Positions 8,313 to 17,033 of a DNA stretch of 64,000 bases are shown here, in pieces. The notes beneath the pieces were generated by a model that saw only the letters and a list, made by a program, of their open reading frames with translations, did not search any database and was not told the DNA's origin. This stretch comes from Arthrobacter sp. Soil736. GTDB taxonomy: Bacteria > Actinomycetota > Actinomycetes > Actinomycetales > Micrococcaceae. Made by a program: the position numbers and the translations under genes. Every line of letters begins with the position of its first letter. Positions within the stretch are counted from its first letter, which is position 1. The stretch is from NCBI RefSeq assembly GCF_001428005.1, contig NZ_LMSB01000066.1, positions 41,028 through 105,027 on the forward strand, read 5' to 3'.

Positions 8313-9281
8313 ATGACCCAGCTTGGCAAGTTTGAGAAATACCTGATCGAGGAATTCTTTGACGACTACCGTGCGGGGGCCATGAGCCAGCGCACGTTCA
8401 CGCGCCGGGTGGCGTTCATCACGGGCAGCATGGCCGCAGCAGCGGCCGCGATGACGCTGGTCGGCTGCACGCCGAATGAAGTTCCGCGCGCCACCGACCC
8501 CATGCCGACACCCACGCCTTCTCCGGGTACCGGCACTGCATCTGCGGGCGCCGTTCCGGGGGCCAAGAGTCCGCTTTCCGTGCCGGAGGGTGCGGCAGGC
8601 CTGTTGACGGCGACCGTGAAGTTTCCTGCCGGCGGAACCGACATCAGCGGTTATCTCGCCCGGCCCGAAGGGGACAAGCCCGGACCCGCCGTGTTGGTCT
8701 GCCACGAGAACCGGGGGCTGACTCCGCATATCCAGGACGTGGCGCGCCGCTTCGCCAAGGAAGGCTACGCGGCCCTCGCGCTGGATCTGCTCAGCAGGGA
8801 AGGCGGCACCGCCAGTCTCGACCGGGACGCCGTACCGGGTGCGCTGACCCAAGCCGGCGCGCAACGCCATGTCTCCGACTTCAAGGCCGCCTTCGACTAC
8901 TTGAACTCACAGGACCACGTCGATGCTGGCCGGATCGCCATGACCGGCTACTGCTTCGGCGGCGGCATCACCTGGCAGGCGGCGACGGAGCTGACCGGGC
9001 TGAAGGCAACCTCGGCGTTTTACGGGCCCGCTCCCGATCTGGACAAGGTCACCACCATCAAGCCGGCGGTTTTTGGCGTCTACGCCGAACTCGACGACAG
9101 GATCACCGGTCCAATGCCGGAACTCCGGGCCGCCTTGGACGCCACCGACGTCCGCCACGAGCTCAAGGTCTATCCCGGCGTCGACCACGCGTTCCACAAT
9201 GACACCGGAGAGCGCTACAACGAGGCGCAGGCCACCGCCGCTTGGAACGACACACTGGCGTGGTTCCGTAAGTACGTCTGA
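8313..9281 (+). CDS. Dienelactone hydrolase family lipoprotein
   Basis: Alpha/beta-hydrolase of 322 residues with a Cys-Asp-His triad of dienelactone-hydrolase type: nucleophile in GYCFGG (Cys214), Asp in the AELDDR strand (about 261-262) and His292 in GVDHAFH. ATG 8313 is preferred because AGGAGG lies 6 nt upstream; ATG 8286 would add nine residues. An N-terminal helical segment (FEKYLIEEFFDDYRAG), a twin-Arg-like RRVAFITG, a hydrophobic Ala stretch and the lipobox LVGC (Cys52) indicate export and lipidation. A Pro/Thr/Ser linker follows. The natural substrate is unknown; a serine-type carboxylesterase role is less likely because the nucleophile is Cys. Confidence 0.88.
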   Translation: MTQLGKFEKYLIEEFFDDYRAGAMSQRTFTRRVAFITGSMAAAAAAMTLVGCTPNEVPRATDPMPTPTPSPGTGTASAGAVPGAKSPLSVPEGAAGLLTATVKFPAGGTDISGYLARPEGDKPGPAVLVCHENRGLTPHIQDVARRFAKEGYAALALDLLSREGGTASLDRDAVPGALTQAGAQRHVSDFKAAFDYLNSQDHVDAGRIAMTGYCFGGGITWQAATELTGLKATSAFYGPAPDLDKVTTIKPAVFGVYAELDDRITGPMPELRAALDATDVRHELKVYPGVDHAFHNDTGERYNEAQATAAWNDTLAWFRKYV

Positions 9282-9578
9282 GGTTCGCATATTGACGGAG
9301 CGGGCTTTGCCCTCTATAGCCTCTTCGCATAAGCAGCCTTGGCCAAGGCCGACTTGGTCCCGCCGCGCGCCAACAGTGTTGACCCTCGCTGCCCTCTACC
9401 GTTCCGCCCCCTTACGATGAGCGGCTAGGGAGTGGCTGAGCCTTCCTCCGCCTTTGGGGTGAACCTTGTTCGGGAGAGTCGCCGGCCAGGGTCTTACGCC
9501 GGCGGTAGACCTGGGCCCCGACAAAGAACGGATGAGGGTATTCAGCGGCCGCTTCCGGATGGGGCCCAATGCCAAACC
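9282..9578. other. Intergenic region between convergent hydrolase and RNase Z genes
   Basis: These 297 bases hold no supported gene. The minus-strand frame running past the rnz stop encodes an Arg/Pro-rich tail that is best explained as noise. No strong terminator hairpin was found. Confidence 0.5.
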
Positions 9579-10472
9579 TTACGAGGAGGCCCGCTCGCGT
9601 TTGGGAAGCGCGATCCAGTCCAGGTCGTTCGCTGCGACGACGACGGCGCCACCTGCGCGGGCCCTCGCCTGCTCGGCGAGCACCCCGATGTCCGCGTAGC
9701 GAGAGGAGAAGTGGGTGAGGACGAGAGTGCCGACGCCGCCGCTGGCCGCCAGGGCACCAGCCTGCCCGGCGGTCAGGTGAGCGTACTGCGTGGCGAGATC
9801 GGCGTCGTCGTCGCTGAACGTCGACTCGGCCACCAGCATGTCGACGCCTTCGGCGAGTTCCTCGGCACCCGCGCACGGCGCCGTGTCCATGACGAAGGCG
9901 AAGCCCTGCCCGGCCCGGGGTGCGCTCACGTCCTCCAGGCGCACGCCACGCAGGCTTCCCTCGCGTTGCAGCCGGCCAACGTCCGGACCCCTGATGCCGG
10001 CCGCCGCCAGACGGGCCGGCAGCAGGGTGCGGCCGTCGGGCTCCACGAGTCGGTAGCCGTAGGTTTCGACGCGGTGCCGGAGCGGCCGCACGTCCAGCCC
10101 CGGCGCGATCTCCCCGGGGCCCGCGTGCGGGAGCATCCGCAAATCAAGGCCCGGCGAGGCGACGGACACGAGTGCCTGCACCACGTCCTCGCCCGAGGCC
10201 GGATAGTGCAGGTAGACCGGGTGGGTCACGCCGTCGAGCACCATCCGCGACAGCACCCCGGGCAGTCCGAAACAGTGGTCACCGTGGATGTGCGTGAGGC
10301 AGATACGGGTGACCTGGCTGGCGGATACGCCGGCGTGAATCATCTGCCGCTGTGTGCCTTCCCCCGGGTCGAAGAGGAAGCCCTCGCCATCCCAGCGCAG
10401 CAGGTACCCGTTGTGGTTCCTCGTGCGCGTCGGGACCTGGGAGGCGGTGCCGAGGACGACAAGTTCACGCAT
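9579..10472 (-). CDS. rnz: Ribonuclease Z
   Basis: tRNA 3'-processing endonuclease of the metallo-beta-lactamase fold, 297 residues, which removes 3' trailers from tRNA precursors. The zinc signature THIHGDHCFG gives ligands His61, His63, Asp65 and His66; a FDPGEGTQRQ motif precedes it and the late HFSSRYAD His motif is present near the end. ATG 10472 is chosen because it gives the conserved MRELVVLGTASQ N-terminus; a start further upstream would add 17 unconserved residues. It stands alone here. Confidence 0.95.
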   Translation of the reverse strand: MRELVVLGTASQVPTRTRNHNGYLLRWDGEGFLFDPGEGTQRQMIHAGVSASQVTRICLTHIHGDHCFGLPGVLSRMVLDGVTHPVYLHYPASGEDVVQALVSVASPGLDLRMLPHAGPGEIAPGLDVRPLRHRVETYGYRLVEPDGRTLLPARLAAAGIRGPDVGRLQREGSLRGVRLEDVSAPRAGQGFAFVMDTAPCAGAEELAEGVDMLVAESTFSDDDADLATQYAHLTAGQAGALAASGGVGTLVLTHFSSRYADIGVLAEQARARAGGAVVVAANDLDWIALPKRERASS

Positions 10473-11020
10473 GAACCTGAGTCTCTCACCCGCCCGGGGA
10501 GTTCGACCATGGCGCTCAACCATGGAGCAGGGGAATCTGCTCTTGCCCGGAGCCCTCTGCGGGCGGCCATCCTTGTCGGAGACCGACCCGTGCCCGGCGT
10601 CGGATGCCTAGTACGGGAGCCATCCGGACGCCTGGATGTGGTCGCCTGGGAGGAGGTCGACCGCGTTCGAAACGGTTCCGGCGACGTGTGCCCACATTCC
10701 TGGCAAGCAGCCAGCTTCGGACACCCAGCTGCAGGCCGCCCAGCTTCGCGAGTAGAGCCCAACGCCCCTCTTAACCACGAGCACCGCAGGGTGGCCGCGT
10801 GTTGCGGCCACCCTGCGGTGGTCATAGTGATGCGTCCGTCGGTAGGCGACCAACGTTCAGCGAAAGCCAGCGGTCAGTACGGGCGTTGAGTTCGTCGTCG
10901 TGCGTGTTGGACGCCGGGCCGGGCCGTGATTAGCCGGCGGGGCCCACTCGCGGAGTGCTCGCGCGGTTCCCGCTGGGCCAGCCGGTTTCACAACCGCCTA
11001 TGCGGTTAGCTGACGCGCTG
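10473..11020. other. Long intergenic region between rnz and the GH16 gene
   Basis: This 548-base stretch has no supported gene. Apart from the hairpin at 10782-10820, only short frames of biased composition occur. It should contain the rnz promoter and the end of the GH16 transcript. A decayed gene between 10500 and 10780 is possible but I could not identify one. Confidence 0.5.
10782..10820. terminator. Perfect 17-bp hairpin downstream of the GH16 gene
   Basis: CACCGCAGGGTGGCCGC (10782-10798) pairs completely with 10804-10820 around the loop GTGTT. There is no T-run on either side, so it may be a terminator without U-tract or an mRNA-stabilising hairpin. It lies about 200 bp past the GH16 stop. 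Confidence 0.6.
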
Positions 11021-12070
11021 TTACTTGTAGACGCGCACCCAATCGACCTGCATCTGCGAGGGTGCGGTCTGGGAGCCGGTCGGGAACCAGTCGAGCTGCA
11101 GCGTCTGGTGCATGCTGCCGGACGGCTGGTGTGCCGGGTTCGTATCGGTGAAGGTCTTGACTCCGTCGATGTATCCGGTGATTCCGGCAGGGGTCCATTC
11201 CACGGCGTAGTTGTGCCACTGGGTGGTATCAACGGGCTTGGCTGCCGTGGTCTGGAAATCTCCGCCGCCACAGGCGTAGTGCAGGAAGAACTTCATCTGC
11301 GCGGTGTCCGAGGTGCCCTCGGCGTAGTCAATCTCGGCGCACTTGGAGTCTTCGTTGTCGGGCCACAGAATCAGGACGGGGTGGTACTGCGGGTCCCGTG
11401 CATTGGTCTTCATGCGCGTTTCCCACTTGCCGTACTTTTGATTCGCAAACTTAGCCGACATGCCGCCGGTGGTGCCGGCGGAGTCGCCGCTGACCGTGGC
11501 GACACCGTTGGCAACCGACCAGGCCTGGGGACTGCGGACGCCCTTGCCCGCATGGCCGGAGCCGTCGTAGACGCCCCACTTTGTGCGGTCCGGCGCGCCG
11601 GTGTTGGAGAATTCGTCGCCGGCGACGACGGGTCCCCAGCCGAGCGCGGCGGCTGCCTGCGTACCGCTGCCAGTGGGGGCGGGTGCCACGGGGGCAGGGG
11701 CTGGCGCGACCTTTGCCGGGGCAACGGCCTGGGTAGTGACTGCGGCCGGGGCGGTCGCGGGCGCAACTGCGGCCACTGGCTTGGCGTCAGCAACTGGTGC
11801 GGCTGCCGCTGCGGCGGCTTTCTGAGCTGCCGCTGCCTTCTGCGCGGCTGCCTTCTGTGCTGCGGCCTTGGCCTTTGCGGCCACGGCCTTCGCCTCAGCG
11901 GCCTTGCTGGCGGCGGTAGCTGTTGCCGACGACTGGGCTGACGCGGCGACGGAGGCGGCCGCCTCCGCGGGGGCCGGGGCTGCGGCTTTTTGGGAGGTGG
12001 GAGCGATGCTGCATCCGGTCAGCGACAGAGCACCGATGCTAATGGCTATGGCTATGTTCTTCTTTATCAA
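11021..12070 (-). CDS. Secreted GH16 glycosidase lipoprotein (beta-glucanase-like)
   Basis: A 349-residue exported enzyme expected to cleave beta-1,3 or beta-1,3/1,4-glucans. TTG 12070 is the start: GGAGGG precedes it by 4 nt and it yields a short signal peptide MIKKNIAIAISIGALSLTGC with lipobox Cys20. Residues about 25-135 are a low-complexity Ala/Lys/Pro linker (AQKAAAQK-type repeats). The catalytic domain holds the GH16 active-site motif EIDYAE (Glu246, Asp248, Glu251) and GKWETRMK and WHNYAVEWTP strands. A LacI-like dyad lies 58 bp upstream, consistent with sugar-responsive control. Exact substrate is undetermined. Confidence 0.9.
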   Translation of the reverse strand: MIKKNIAIAISIGALSLTGCSIAPTSQKAAAPAPAEAAASVAASAQSSATATAASKAAEAKAVAAKAKAAAQKAAAQKAAAAQKAAAAAAAPVADAKPVAAVAPATAPAAVTTQAVAPAKVAPAPAPVAPAPTGSGTQAAAALGWGPVVAGDEFSNTGAPDRTKWGVYDGSGHAGKGVRSPQAWSVANGVATVSGDSAGTTGGMSAKFANQKYGKWETRMKTNARDPQYHPVLILWPDNEDSKCAEIDYAEGTSDTAQMKFFLHYACGGGDFQTTAAKPVDTTQWHNYAVEWTPAGITGYIDGVKTFTDTNPAHQPSGSMHQTLQLDWFPTGSQTAPSQMQVDWVRVYK

Positions 12071-12127
12071 AAAACCCTCCGGGCATAGGACTGCCACACG
12101 TGCGACAGCCACAACGATGGTGATGAA

Positions 12128-12145
12128 GAAAGCGCTAAGCGTTTC
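12128..12145. promoter_or_regulatory. Candidate LacI-type operator upstream of the GH16 gene
   Basis: GAAAGCGCTAAGCGTTTC has outer arms GAAA/TTTC and the AGCGCT core typical of LacI-family operators on glycosidase genes, but it is an imperfect palindrome. Its position 58-75 bp before the TTG start fits repressor control. Confidence 0.3.
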
Positions 12146-12556
12146 TGGGCCCCCGTCGGCGGGGCCGGAGCGGCATCGTGCCGCTCAGCGCATCCGGGCC
12201 CAGCGTTCAGGCATCCGGGGCCCGTTCGGGCCAGCCCTTCAGGGCCAGGCGCCAACGTTACTTGATTGTGATCTTTGTCCGCAAGCCGCCGGGGCCGTGC
12301 GGATCACCGCCACGCCGCCGGCGGCGCATCTGACCTGCGGGAACACCGAATTGTCATAATTCCAGTGCGCGCCCGGTCAGTGGGCACAAGACTCTCGCTC
12401 ATGAGTGCACCAAGGCTGCGGAGGCGCGCTGAGTACGTCCGCACCGAAGCGTGCGGACTCGGAGGGGCCGATGCATGCTGAAGAAGTGAGTTTGGAGGAC
12501 CACCGTACAGAAATGGGTGGTGTGGAGATGCTCGTCAAACCGTGCCCGCCGGGCCG

Positions 12557-12584
12557 GGTGCCGGCAGGGTAACCTGCCGGCACC
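12557..12584. terminator. Hairpin behind the cupin gene
   Basis: GGTGCCGGCAGG (12557-12568) pairs perfectly with 12573-12584 around the tetraloop GTAA, 6 bp beyond the cupin stop. No U-tract follows on the minus strand. Confidence 0.6.
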
Positions 12585-12590
12585 GTTCGT

Positions 12591-12968
12591 CTATTCCGGG
12601 GCCTTCGCGAACGTGGCAGCGCTCAAAAACTCGATGCCTGTGAAGGACTCGTTCCCCTCAACCCACGCGTCGTGGCCCGGCGGGATGGTGTAGGAATCGC
12701 CTTCGTTAATGTTTATCCGGTTTCCCTCCGACGTCTCGACGACGAGGCTGCCGGAAACACAGAAGCCCACGTGGCTGTTCTGGCATGAATCGGTCTTAAC
12801 CAAGGGCTTGATGGACTCGGACCAACGCCAGCCGGGCTCAAACTTGAACCGGCCGATGGTGTAGTCCCCAACCGTGACGACGTCCACTTCGGCCTTGTCC
12901 GGGCGGCGTCGTTCGTCGGGGGAGTTGTGCGACTTCACGTTCAGCTGAGTGACAATGTTCTGGGACAT
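12591..12968 (-). CDS. Cupin-domain protein
   Basis: A 125-residue single-domain cupin. The two cupin motifs are degenerate: GRFKFEPGWRWSE and SHVGFCVSGSLVVET for motif 1, and EGDSYTIPPGHDAWVEG for motif 2. His residues in SHVGF and GHDAW could bind a metal. No fusion to an enzyme or DNA-binding domain is present, so the function is open; small cupins of this kind often bind a metabolite. The ATG 12968 start has GGAGGG just upstream. Confidence 0.8.
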   Translation of the reverse strand: MSQNIVTQLNVKSHNSPDERRRPDKAEVDVVTVGDYTIGRFKFEPGWRWSESIKPLVKTDSCQNSHVGFCVSGSLVVETSEGNRININEGDSYTIPPGHDAWVEGNESFTGIEFLSAATFAKAPE

Positions 12969-13219
12969 TTGCCCTCCTTCTTCTATGGCGGGGTAGGGAT
13001 GGCACTGGACGACTTCCCTAAGGAAACCGGCCAGCGGGATCGGCAGGCGCTGTCGCAGAATTCACGCCAATCCGGACTACGAATCGCGTACGGTGAAAGC
13101 TTCCTCCGTTGGGGCATGCTTGTCGATAGCCATGCCTGTCCCAAACTCCGTTCCCCTCCTCCGAACCGAAGTCGCGAAATGAGTCGACGGGCGGCCGCCT
13201 GGGCCGAAAGAATGAGGAG

Positions 13220-13864
13220 GTGAGTGCGGCTGGAGAATTCATCGACGACTCGCTGCAGCGCGAGGCGTCGTGGTACCGGGCAGACGAGATGCGCCGCAGG
13301 CTCGGCGGCGAACTGCAGTTCTATGGTGCGTCGGTGGGAGCAATCCGCGGCACGGTCCGCGACGCCCTCCGCCGCCACGCCGGGTTGACCCACGACGACG
13401 TCACCGCGCTCAGTTCCGAGCTGTGGTCGGTGCCGGTCTACGAGCGCCGCCTGGCCGCCGTCGTTCTCCTGCAGTCCAGGGTTGAGCTGCTGACCAACTC
13501 AGACCTCACGCGGATCGAAGGCTTCGTTCGGGAGGCGGGCGTGCAGGCCCTGGTTGATCCGCTCGCGGTTGATGTCATCGGTCCGCTGATGGAGGGACTC
13601 GACGCCCAGGGCAGGGCCCGCGCCGACGTTGTGCTGGACCGGTGGGCATGGCAGCCGGACGTCTGGCTGCGCCGCGCGGCCCTCATGGCACCCCTGCGGG
13701 CACTCCGGGCTGGCGGCGGCGATTGGGACAGGTTCGCCCGTCACGCGCGGACGATCCTGGCAGAGGCGACGGACACCGGAACGGACGGATCGGCTGCCGG
13801 TGAGGCGATCCGCGTAGTGCTGGACGAAGTGGCGAAAGTCCGCCCGGAACTGCGCCTGGGCTAG
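13220..13864 (+). CDS. DNA alkylation repair protein, AlkD-like
   Basis: A 214-residue helical-repeat protein resembling AlkD/AlkC-type DNA glycosylases, which excise positively charged alkylated purines. Family features are FYGASVGAIRGTVRDALRR near the N-terminus, LWSVPVYERRLAAVVLL, and the catalytic-region Asp/Trp-rich block RWAWQPDVWLRRAALM. The GTG at 13220 lies directly behind GAGGAG, too close for an ideal ribosome site, so the true start is uncertain. It ends 2 bp before the convergent amt stop. No operator for the Ada response was seen. Confidence 0.82.
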   Translation: MSAAGEFIDDSLQREASWYRADEMRRRLGGELQFYGASVGAIRGTVRDALRRHAGLTHDDVTALSSELWSVPVYERRLAAVVLLQSRVELLTNSDLTRIEGFVREAGVQALVDPLAVDVIGPLMEGLDAQGRARADVVLDRWAWQPDVWLRRAALMAPLRALRAGGGDWDRFARHARTILAEATDTGTDGSAAGEAIRVVLDEVAKVRPELRLG

Positions 13865-13866
13865 TC

Positions 13867-15246
13867 CTACGCCGGGGTGGCGACCCGGAGTTCGTCGGCT
13901 TCCAAGGCGTCTTCCAGAGGCTCGTCCGGCCGCAGTGCCGAGTGATCTGCCGCGCCATCTGCCGGCGGCGCAGGCGGGGCCGTGTGGACGTGCTGGCGCA
14001 GCGGGTGGAACTGGCTGGGGCCCAGTCCGCCGAACTCGTAGGCGGTCTCGGCATGTTCGGAAAGATCCACGCCCGTGACCTCGTCCTCGTGGCTGACGCG
14101 GAACCCGATGGTCTTGTGGATTCCGACGCCGATGATGCCGGTCATCAGGCCGGACAGTGCGAGGGTGATGAGGACGGCCACGGTCTGGGCGATGAGCTGC
14201 TGGAACCCGCCGCCGTAGAAGAGTCCGCCGCCTTCGCCGTTGACGGGGAGGGCGATGAAGCCCAGCGCCAGCGTGCCGACCAGCCCGGAGCCCAGGTGGA
14301 CGCCGACAACGTCCAGGGAGTCGTCGTAGCCGTACTTGAACTTCAGTTCGACGAAGAGCGCCGAGGCCACACCGGACACCAGGCCCAGGCCTACGGCGGC
14401 GAGCGGGCTGATGTTGGCGCACGACGGCGTGATGGCCACGAGGCCAGCGACAGCACCGGACGCGGCGCCCAGGGAAGTGGGGTGGCCGTGGCGGATCTTC
14501 TCGGTGAGGAGCCAGCTAAGCATTGCGGCGCACGGCGTCACCAGTGTGTTGACCCAGATCAGTCCTGCCTGCTCCGCCGTGGTGGCAGCGCCCGCATTGA
14601 AGCCGAACCAGCCGAACCAGAGGAGGCCCGCGCCGAGCATAATGAACGGGACGTTGTGCGGGCGGTGCCCCGGGTCCTTCCCGAAACCATGGCGCTTGCC
14701 GACGATGAGCGCAAGAACCAGCGCGGCGATGCCGGAGCTGATTTCGACGACGGCGCCGCCGGCGAAGTCGATGACCTGTCCGAAGACGGCAGTGACGGCG
14801 CCGCCCTGGCTCATGAGGCCGCCGCCCCAGACCATGAAGGCGAGGGGGCAGTAGACGGCGGTGATCCAGAGCGGCACGAAGACAACCCAGGCGGTGAACT
14901 TGGCGCGGTCGGCGATGGCGCCGCTGATCAGGGCCACCGTGATGATGGCGAACGTTCCGGCGAAGCCGGCCTTGATCAGTTCGGGGGTACCCATAAGGCC
15001 GTTCATGCCGAAGCTGGCAAACGGGTTGCCGAACAGGCCCAGAATGCCTTCACCGGTGCTCATCGAGTAGCCCCACAGCACCCAGACGACGCCTACGATG
15101 CCCGCGGACACGAAGCTCATCATGATCATGTTGAGGGAGGCCTTGGCGCGGGTCATGCCGCCGTAGAAGAGGCCCAGTGCCGGGGTCATGAGCAGCACGA
15201 GTGCCGCCGACACCATCATCCAAACGTTCGCCGCAGTGATCTCCAC
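13867..15246 (-). CDS. amtB: Ammonium transporter
   Basis: Integral membrane channel for ammonium/ammonia, 459 residues with about 11 membrane segments. Family motifs include TPALGLFYGGM, PCAAMLSWLLTEKIRHG, FGWFGFNAG and HLGSGLVGTLALG. GTG 15246 is the start since it gives the usual MEITAANVWMMVSAALVLLM and has GAAGGGA upstream; the longer frame adds a non-membrane leader with no parallel. A roughly 50-residue cytosolic tail after VGIHKTIGFRVSHEDEVTGVDLSEHAETAYEF is longer than usual. No glnK or glnD lies beside it here, unlike many amtB loci. Confidence 0.95.
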   Translation of the reverse strand: MEITAANVWMMVSAALVLLMTPALGLFYGGMTRAKASLNMIMMSFVSAGIVGVVWVLWGYSMSTGEGILGLFGNPFASFGMNGLMGTPELIKAGFAGTFAIITVALISGAIADRAKFTAWVVFVPLWITAVYCPLAFMVWGGGLMSQGGAVTAVFGQVIDFAGGAVVEISSGIAALVLALIVGKRHGFGKDPGHRPHNVPFIMLGAGLLWFGWFGFNAGAATTAEQAGLIWVNTLVTPCAAMLSWLLTEKIRHGHPTSLGAASGAVAGLVAITPSCANISPLAAVGLGLVSGVASALFVELKFKYGYDDSLDVVGVHLGSGLVGTLALGFIALPVNGEGGGLFYGGGFQQLIAQTVAVLITLALSGLMTGIIGVGIHKTIGFRVSHEDEVTGVDLSEHAETAYEFGGLGPSQFHPLRQHVHTAPPAPPADGAADHSALRPDEPLEDALEADELRVATPA

Positions 15247-15625
15247 GCGCTTTCCCTTCGCAACAAGACATCCGTACAGGAGACCGCTGCTGCCGGTCCC
15301 AAGCCCCTCATCGATATTCGTGGACGTTTGTTTCAGGTCTTGGCGAGGGAAGTTTCGCTGGCGTTTCAAAAAACGCCGTTAAGTAAAGCCCGCATGACCG
15401 TTCTGTTTCCGGCTTGTTAACGGGGCCTCTTGGGGGTCGCCGAAAACGGTGTCGCGTGCCGCCGGAGGCGCCAATCTAAGCGCAGTGCCCCGCCTGTCAC
15501 CGTGAAAGGGGCGTTTTGAGTGCGCGTTACGGGCCAGTGAACGAAACATAACCGCTGAAGGCGACATCCCGCCGTCGCACATCACGGATCTTGACCGCCG
15601 GAAGAAGCCCCGGTCACCATGGGGT
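15247..15625. other. Divergent promoter region of amtB and the DUF1810 gene
   Basis: This 379-base region should hold the promoters of both genes. I looked for paired nitrogen-regulator (GlnR/AmtR) half-sites and saw none convincing. No gene is supported. Confidence 0.45.
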
Positions 15626-16117
15626 ATGAGAGGCGAACCTGCCGGGCCGGCCGTGAATGAAAACAATGACCCGTACAACCTGGAGCGGTTCCTGGCCGCC
15701 CAGAAAGACGGCACCTACGACGCTGCCGTCGCCGAGCTCCGGAGCGGGAGCAAGCGGAGCCACTGGATGTGGTTCGTCTTTCCCCAGATTGCCGGGCTGG
15801 GCCAGAGCGCCACCTCCCGGATGTACGCCATCGCCTCCCTCGACGAAGCCCGGGCCTATCTGCGGCATCCGGTGCTCGGCCCGCGGCTCGTTGAATGCGC
15901 GGACATTGTGGCCGGCCTCAACGTCCGGCACGCCAACCAGATCTTCGGCGGCATTGACGCCTTGAAGCTTCATTCGTCCATGACGCTCTTCCTGCGCGCA
16001 GCACCGGGCGAAGCGGCCTTCCACCGGGTGCTTGATAAGTACTTCGAAGGGCAACCGGACTCGGCCACCGACCGGCTTCTGGCGGCCAGGGGCCCGGGCT
16101 GGAGTCCTTGGAGCTGA
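15626..16117 (+). CDS. DUF1810 family protein
   Basis: A 163-residue soluble protein with the DUF1810 pattern: NLERFLAAQKDGTYDAAVAEL, the conserved SHWMWFVFPQIAGLG block, then YAIASLDEARAYLRHPVLG and IFGGIDALKLHSSMTLF. The family is widespread and its molecular role is unknown. Start at 15626 includes a few non-conserved residues; a later start (GTG/ATG nearer VNENNDPYNL) is possible. Confidence 0.88.
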   Translation: MRGEPAGPAVNENNDPYNLERFLAAQKDGTYDAAVAELRSGSKRSHWMWFVFPQIAGLGQSATSRMYAIASLDEARAYLRHPVLGPRLVECADIVAGLNVRHANQIFGGIDALKLHSSMTLFLRAAPGEAAFHRVLDKYFEGQPDSATDRLLAARGPGWSPWS

Positions 16118-16286
16118 CCGGGCGGGTCCCCGGGCCGTGGCCCGGCGAGCGCGGCCTCTGCGCGGGAGGGGTGTAGCCGGGTCCGGCGCTTTGGGGGGAG
16201 TGCGCCCGGACCCGGCAGTCCTGCAGTGAAGGTTCGCGGCTACCTGCAACTTCAGGACACCGCAACTCTCGCCTGCACGTCTTGGG

Positions 16287-16322
16287 AAAACCCGGTCTTC
16301 AGACCAGAACGGGTGGTTTTTT
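16287..16322 (+). terminator. Rho-independent terminator
   Basis: AAAACCCG (16287-16294) pairs with CGGGT..TTT (16310-16319) around an inner GTCT/AGAC stem, with two bulged G and a closing run of six T (16317-16322). The orientation suits the DUF1810 transcript. Confidence 0.6.
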
Positions 16323-16325
16323 CCG

Positions 16326-16345
16326 GACCCCCCAAATAGGGGGTC
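16326..16345. terminator. Short GC hairpin
   Basis: GACCCCC (16326-16332) pairs with GGGGGTC (16339-16345) around CAAATA, directly after the preceding terminator. It may act on the opposite strand. Confidence 0.4.
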
Positions 16346-16494
16346 TGCCGGGCGCGCGCTTCATTGAACCCCAAGGTTTCTGTGCCTTCACGCGGCCGGC
16401 CGACTTTCCTGCACTGGGAACACGAGCCAGCCCGCAGTCTGCGGGCCGCGCGGACGGAAAGGCGGGGCTCCCCGCTTTCCGGGGGCAGCCGCGC

Positions 16495-17004
16495 TTACGG
16501 CCGCTTGACCTCCACGAGTTCGACGTCGCCGAGCTGGCCGTTCCCGACGACGGCGGTCATGTACGTGCACACCGGCTGGCGCCGGCGGTCCGTGGGGGAG
16601 CCGGGGTTAAGGAGGCGCAGCCCGCGGACCGACGTCGTGTCCCAAGGAATGTGGGAGTGGCCGAAAACCAGGACGTCAGCGTCCGGAAACCGCTCTTCGC
16701 AGCGCTCCTCGCGCCCCTTCGCCTGGCCGGTCTCATGAACCACGCTGAAGCGCACACCGTCAAGTGTCACGTTGGCCGTCTCCGGCAGGCGCCGCCTGAG
16801 CTCACCGCGGTCGTTGTTGCCGTAGACACCCACCAGATGCCTGCTGCGCTGTTCGAACATGTCCAGCAGTTCGGCGCTTACCCAGTCGCCGGCATGGAAC
16901 ACCACGTCGGCGGCGTCGACGGCGGCCCACACCTGATCAGGAAGCGCCCGCGCCCGCTGGGGCACGTGTGTGTCGGAAACAAGCAGCAGCCGGAGGCTCA
17001 TCAC
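16495..17004 (-). CDS. YfcE/MJ0936-family metallophosphoesterase
   Basis: A 169-residue calcineurin-like phosphoesterase with two-metal motifs in order: VSDTHVP, HAGDWV, YGNNDR and FGHSHIPW, ending LLNPGSPTDRR. Such enzymes hydrolyse phosphodiesters; the physiological substrate is unknown. Two starts are close, GTG 17004 and ATG 17001, both giving the conserved MSLRLLLVSDTH. The gene is divergent from the Nudix gene with only 29 bp between them. Confidence 0.9.
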   Translation of the reverse strand: MMSLRLLLVSDTHVPQRARALPDQVWAAVDAADVVFHAGDWVSAELLDMFEQRSRHLVGVYGNNDRGELRRRLPETANVTLDGVRFSVVHETGQAKGREERCEERFPDADVLVFGHSHIPWDTTSVRGLRLLNPGSPTDRRRQPVCTYMTAVVGNGQLGDVELVEVKRP

Positions 17005-17021
17005 AGCATCTTCCCATGGGG

Positions 17022-17027
17022 CAGACT
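17022..17027 (+). promoter_or_regulatory. -10 element of a possible leaderless transcript (Nudix gene)
   Basis: CAGACT ends 6 nt before ATG 17034 and no ribosome-binding site lies between, the spacing expected when transcription begins at the start codon. Confidence 0.45.
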
Positions 17028-17033
17028 GGGACG

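Larger units (their letters stand above)
12071..12590. other. Intergenic region upstream of the GH16 gene
   Basis: These 520 bases separate the GH16 start from the cupin stop. They hold a candidate operator (12128-12145) and a terminator-like hairpin behind the cupin gene (12557-12584). No gene is supported. Confidence 0.55.
16118..16494. other. Intergenic region between convergent DUF1810 and YfcE genes
   Basis: These 377 bases contain two terminator hairpins (16287-16322 and 16326-16345) and no supported gene. Confidence 0.55.

Noticed and set aside
9412..9578. Minus-strand tail with EYPHPFFVGAQ resembling the end of CTP synthase
   Set aside because: The match covers about ten residues, the frame continues antisense through rnz, and no other CTP synthase motif is near.
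15247..15625. GlnR/AmtR box before amtB
   Set aside because: GAACGAAAC near 15539 resembles half of a GlnR site, but the second half at proper spacing is absent.
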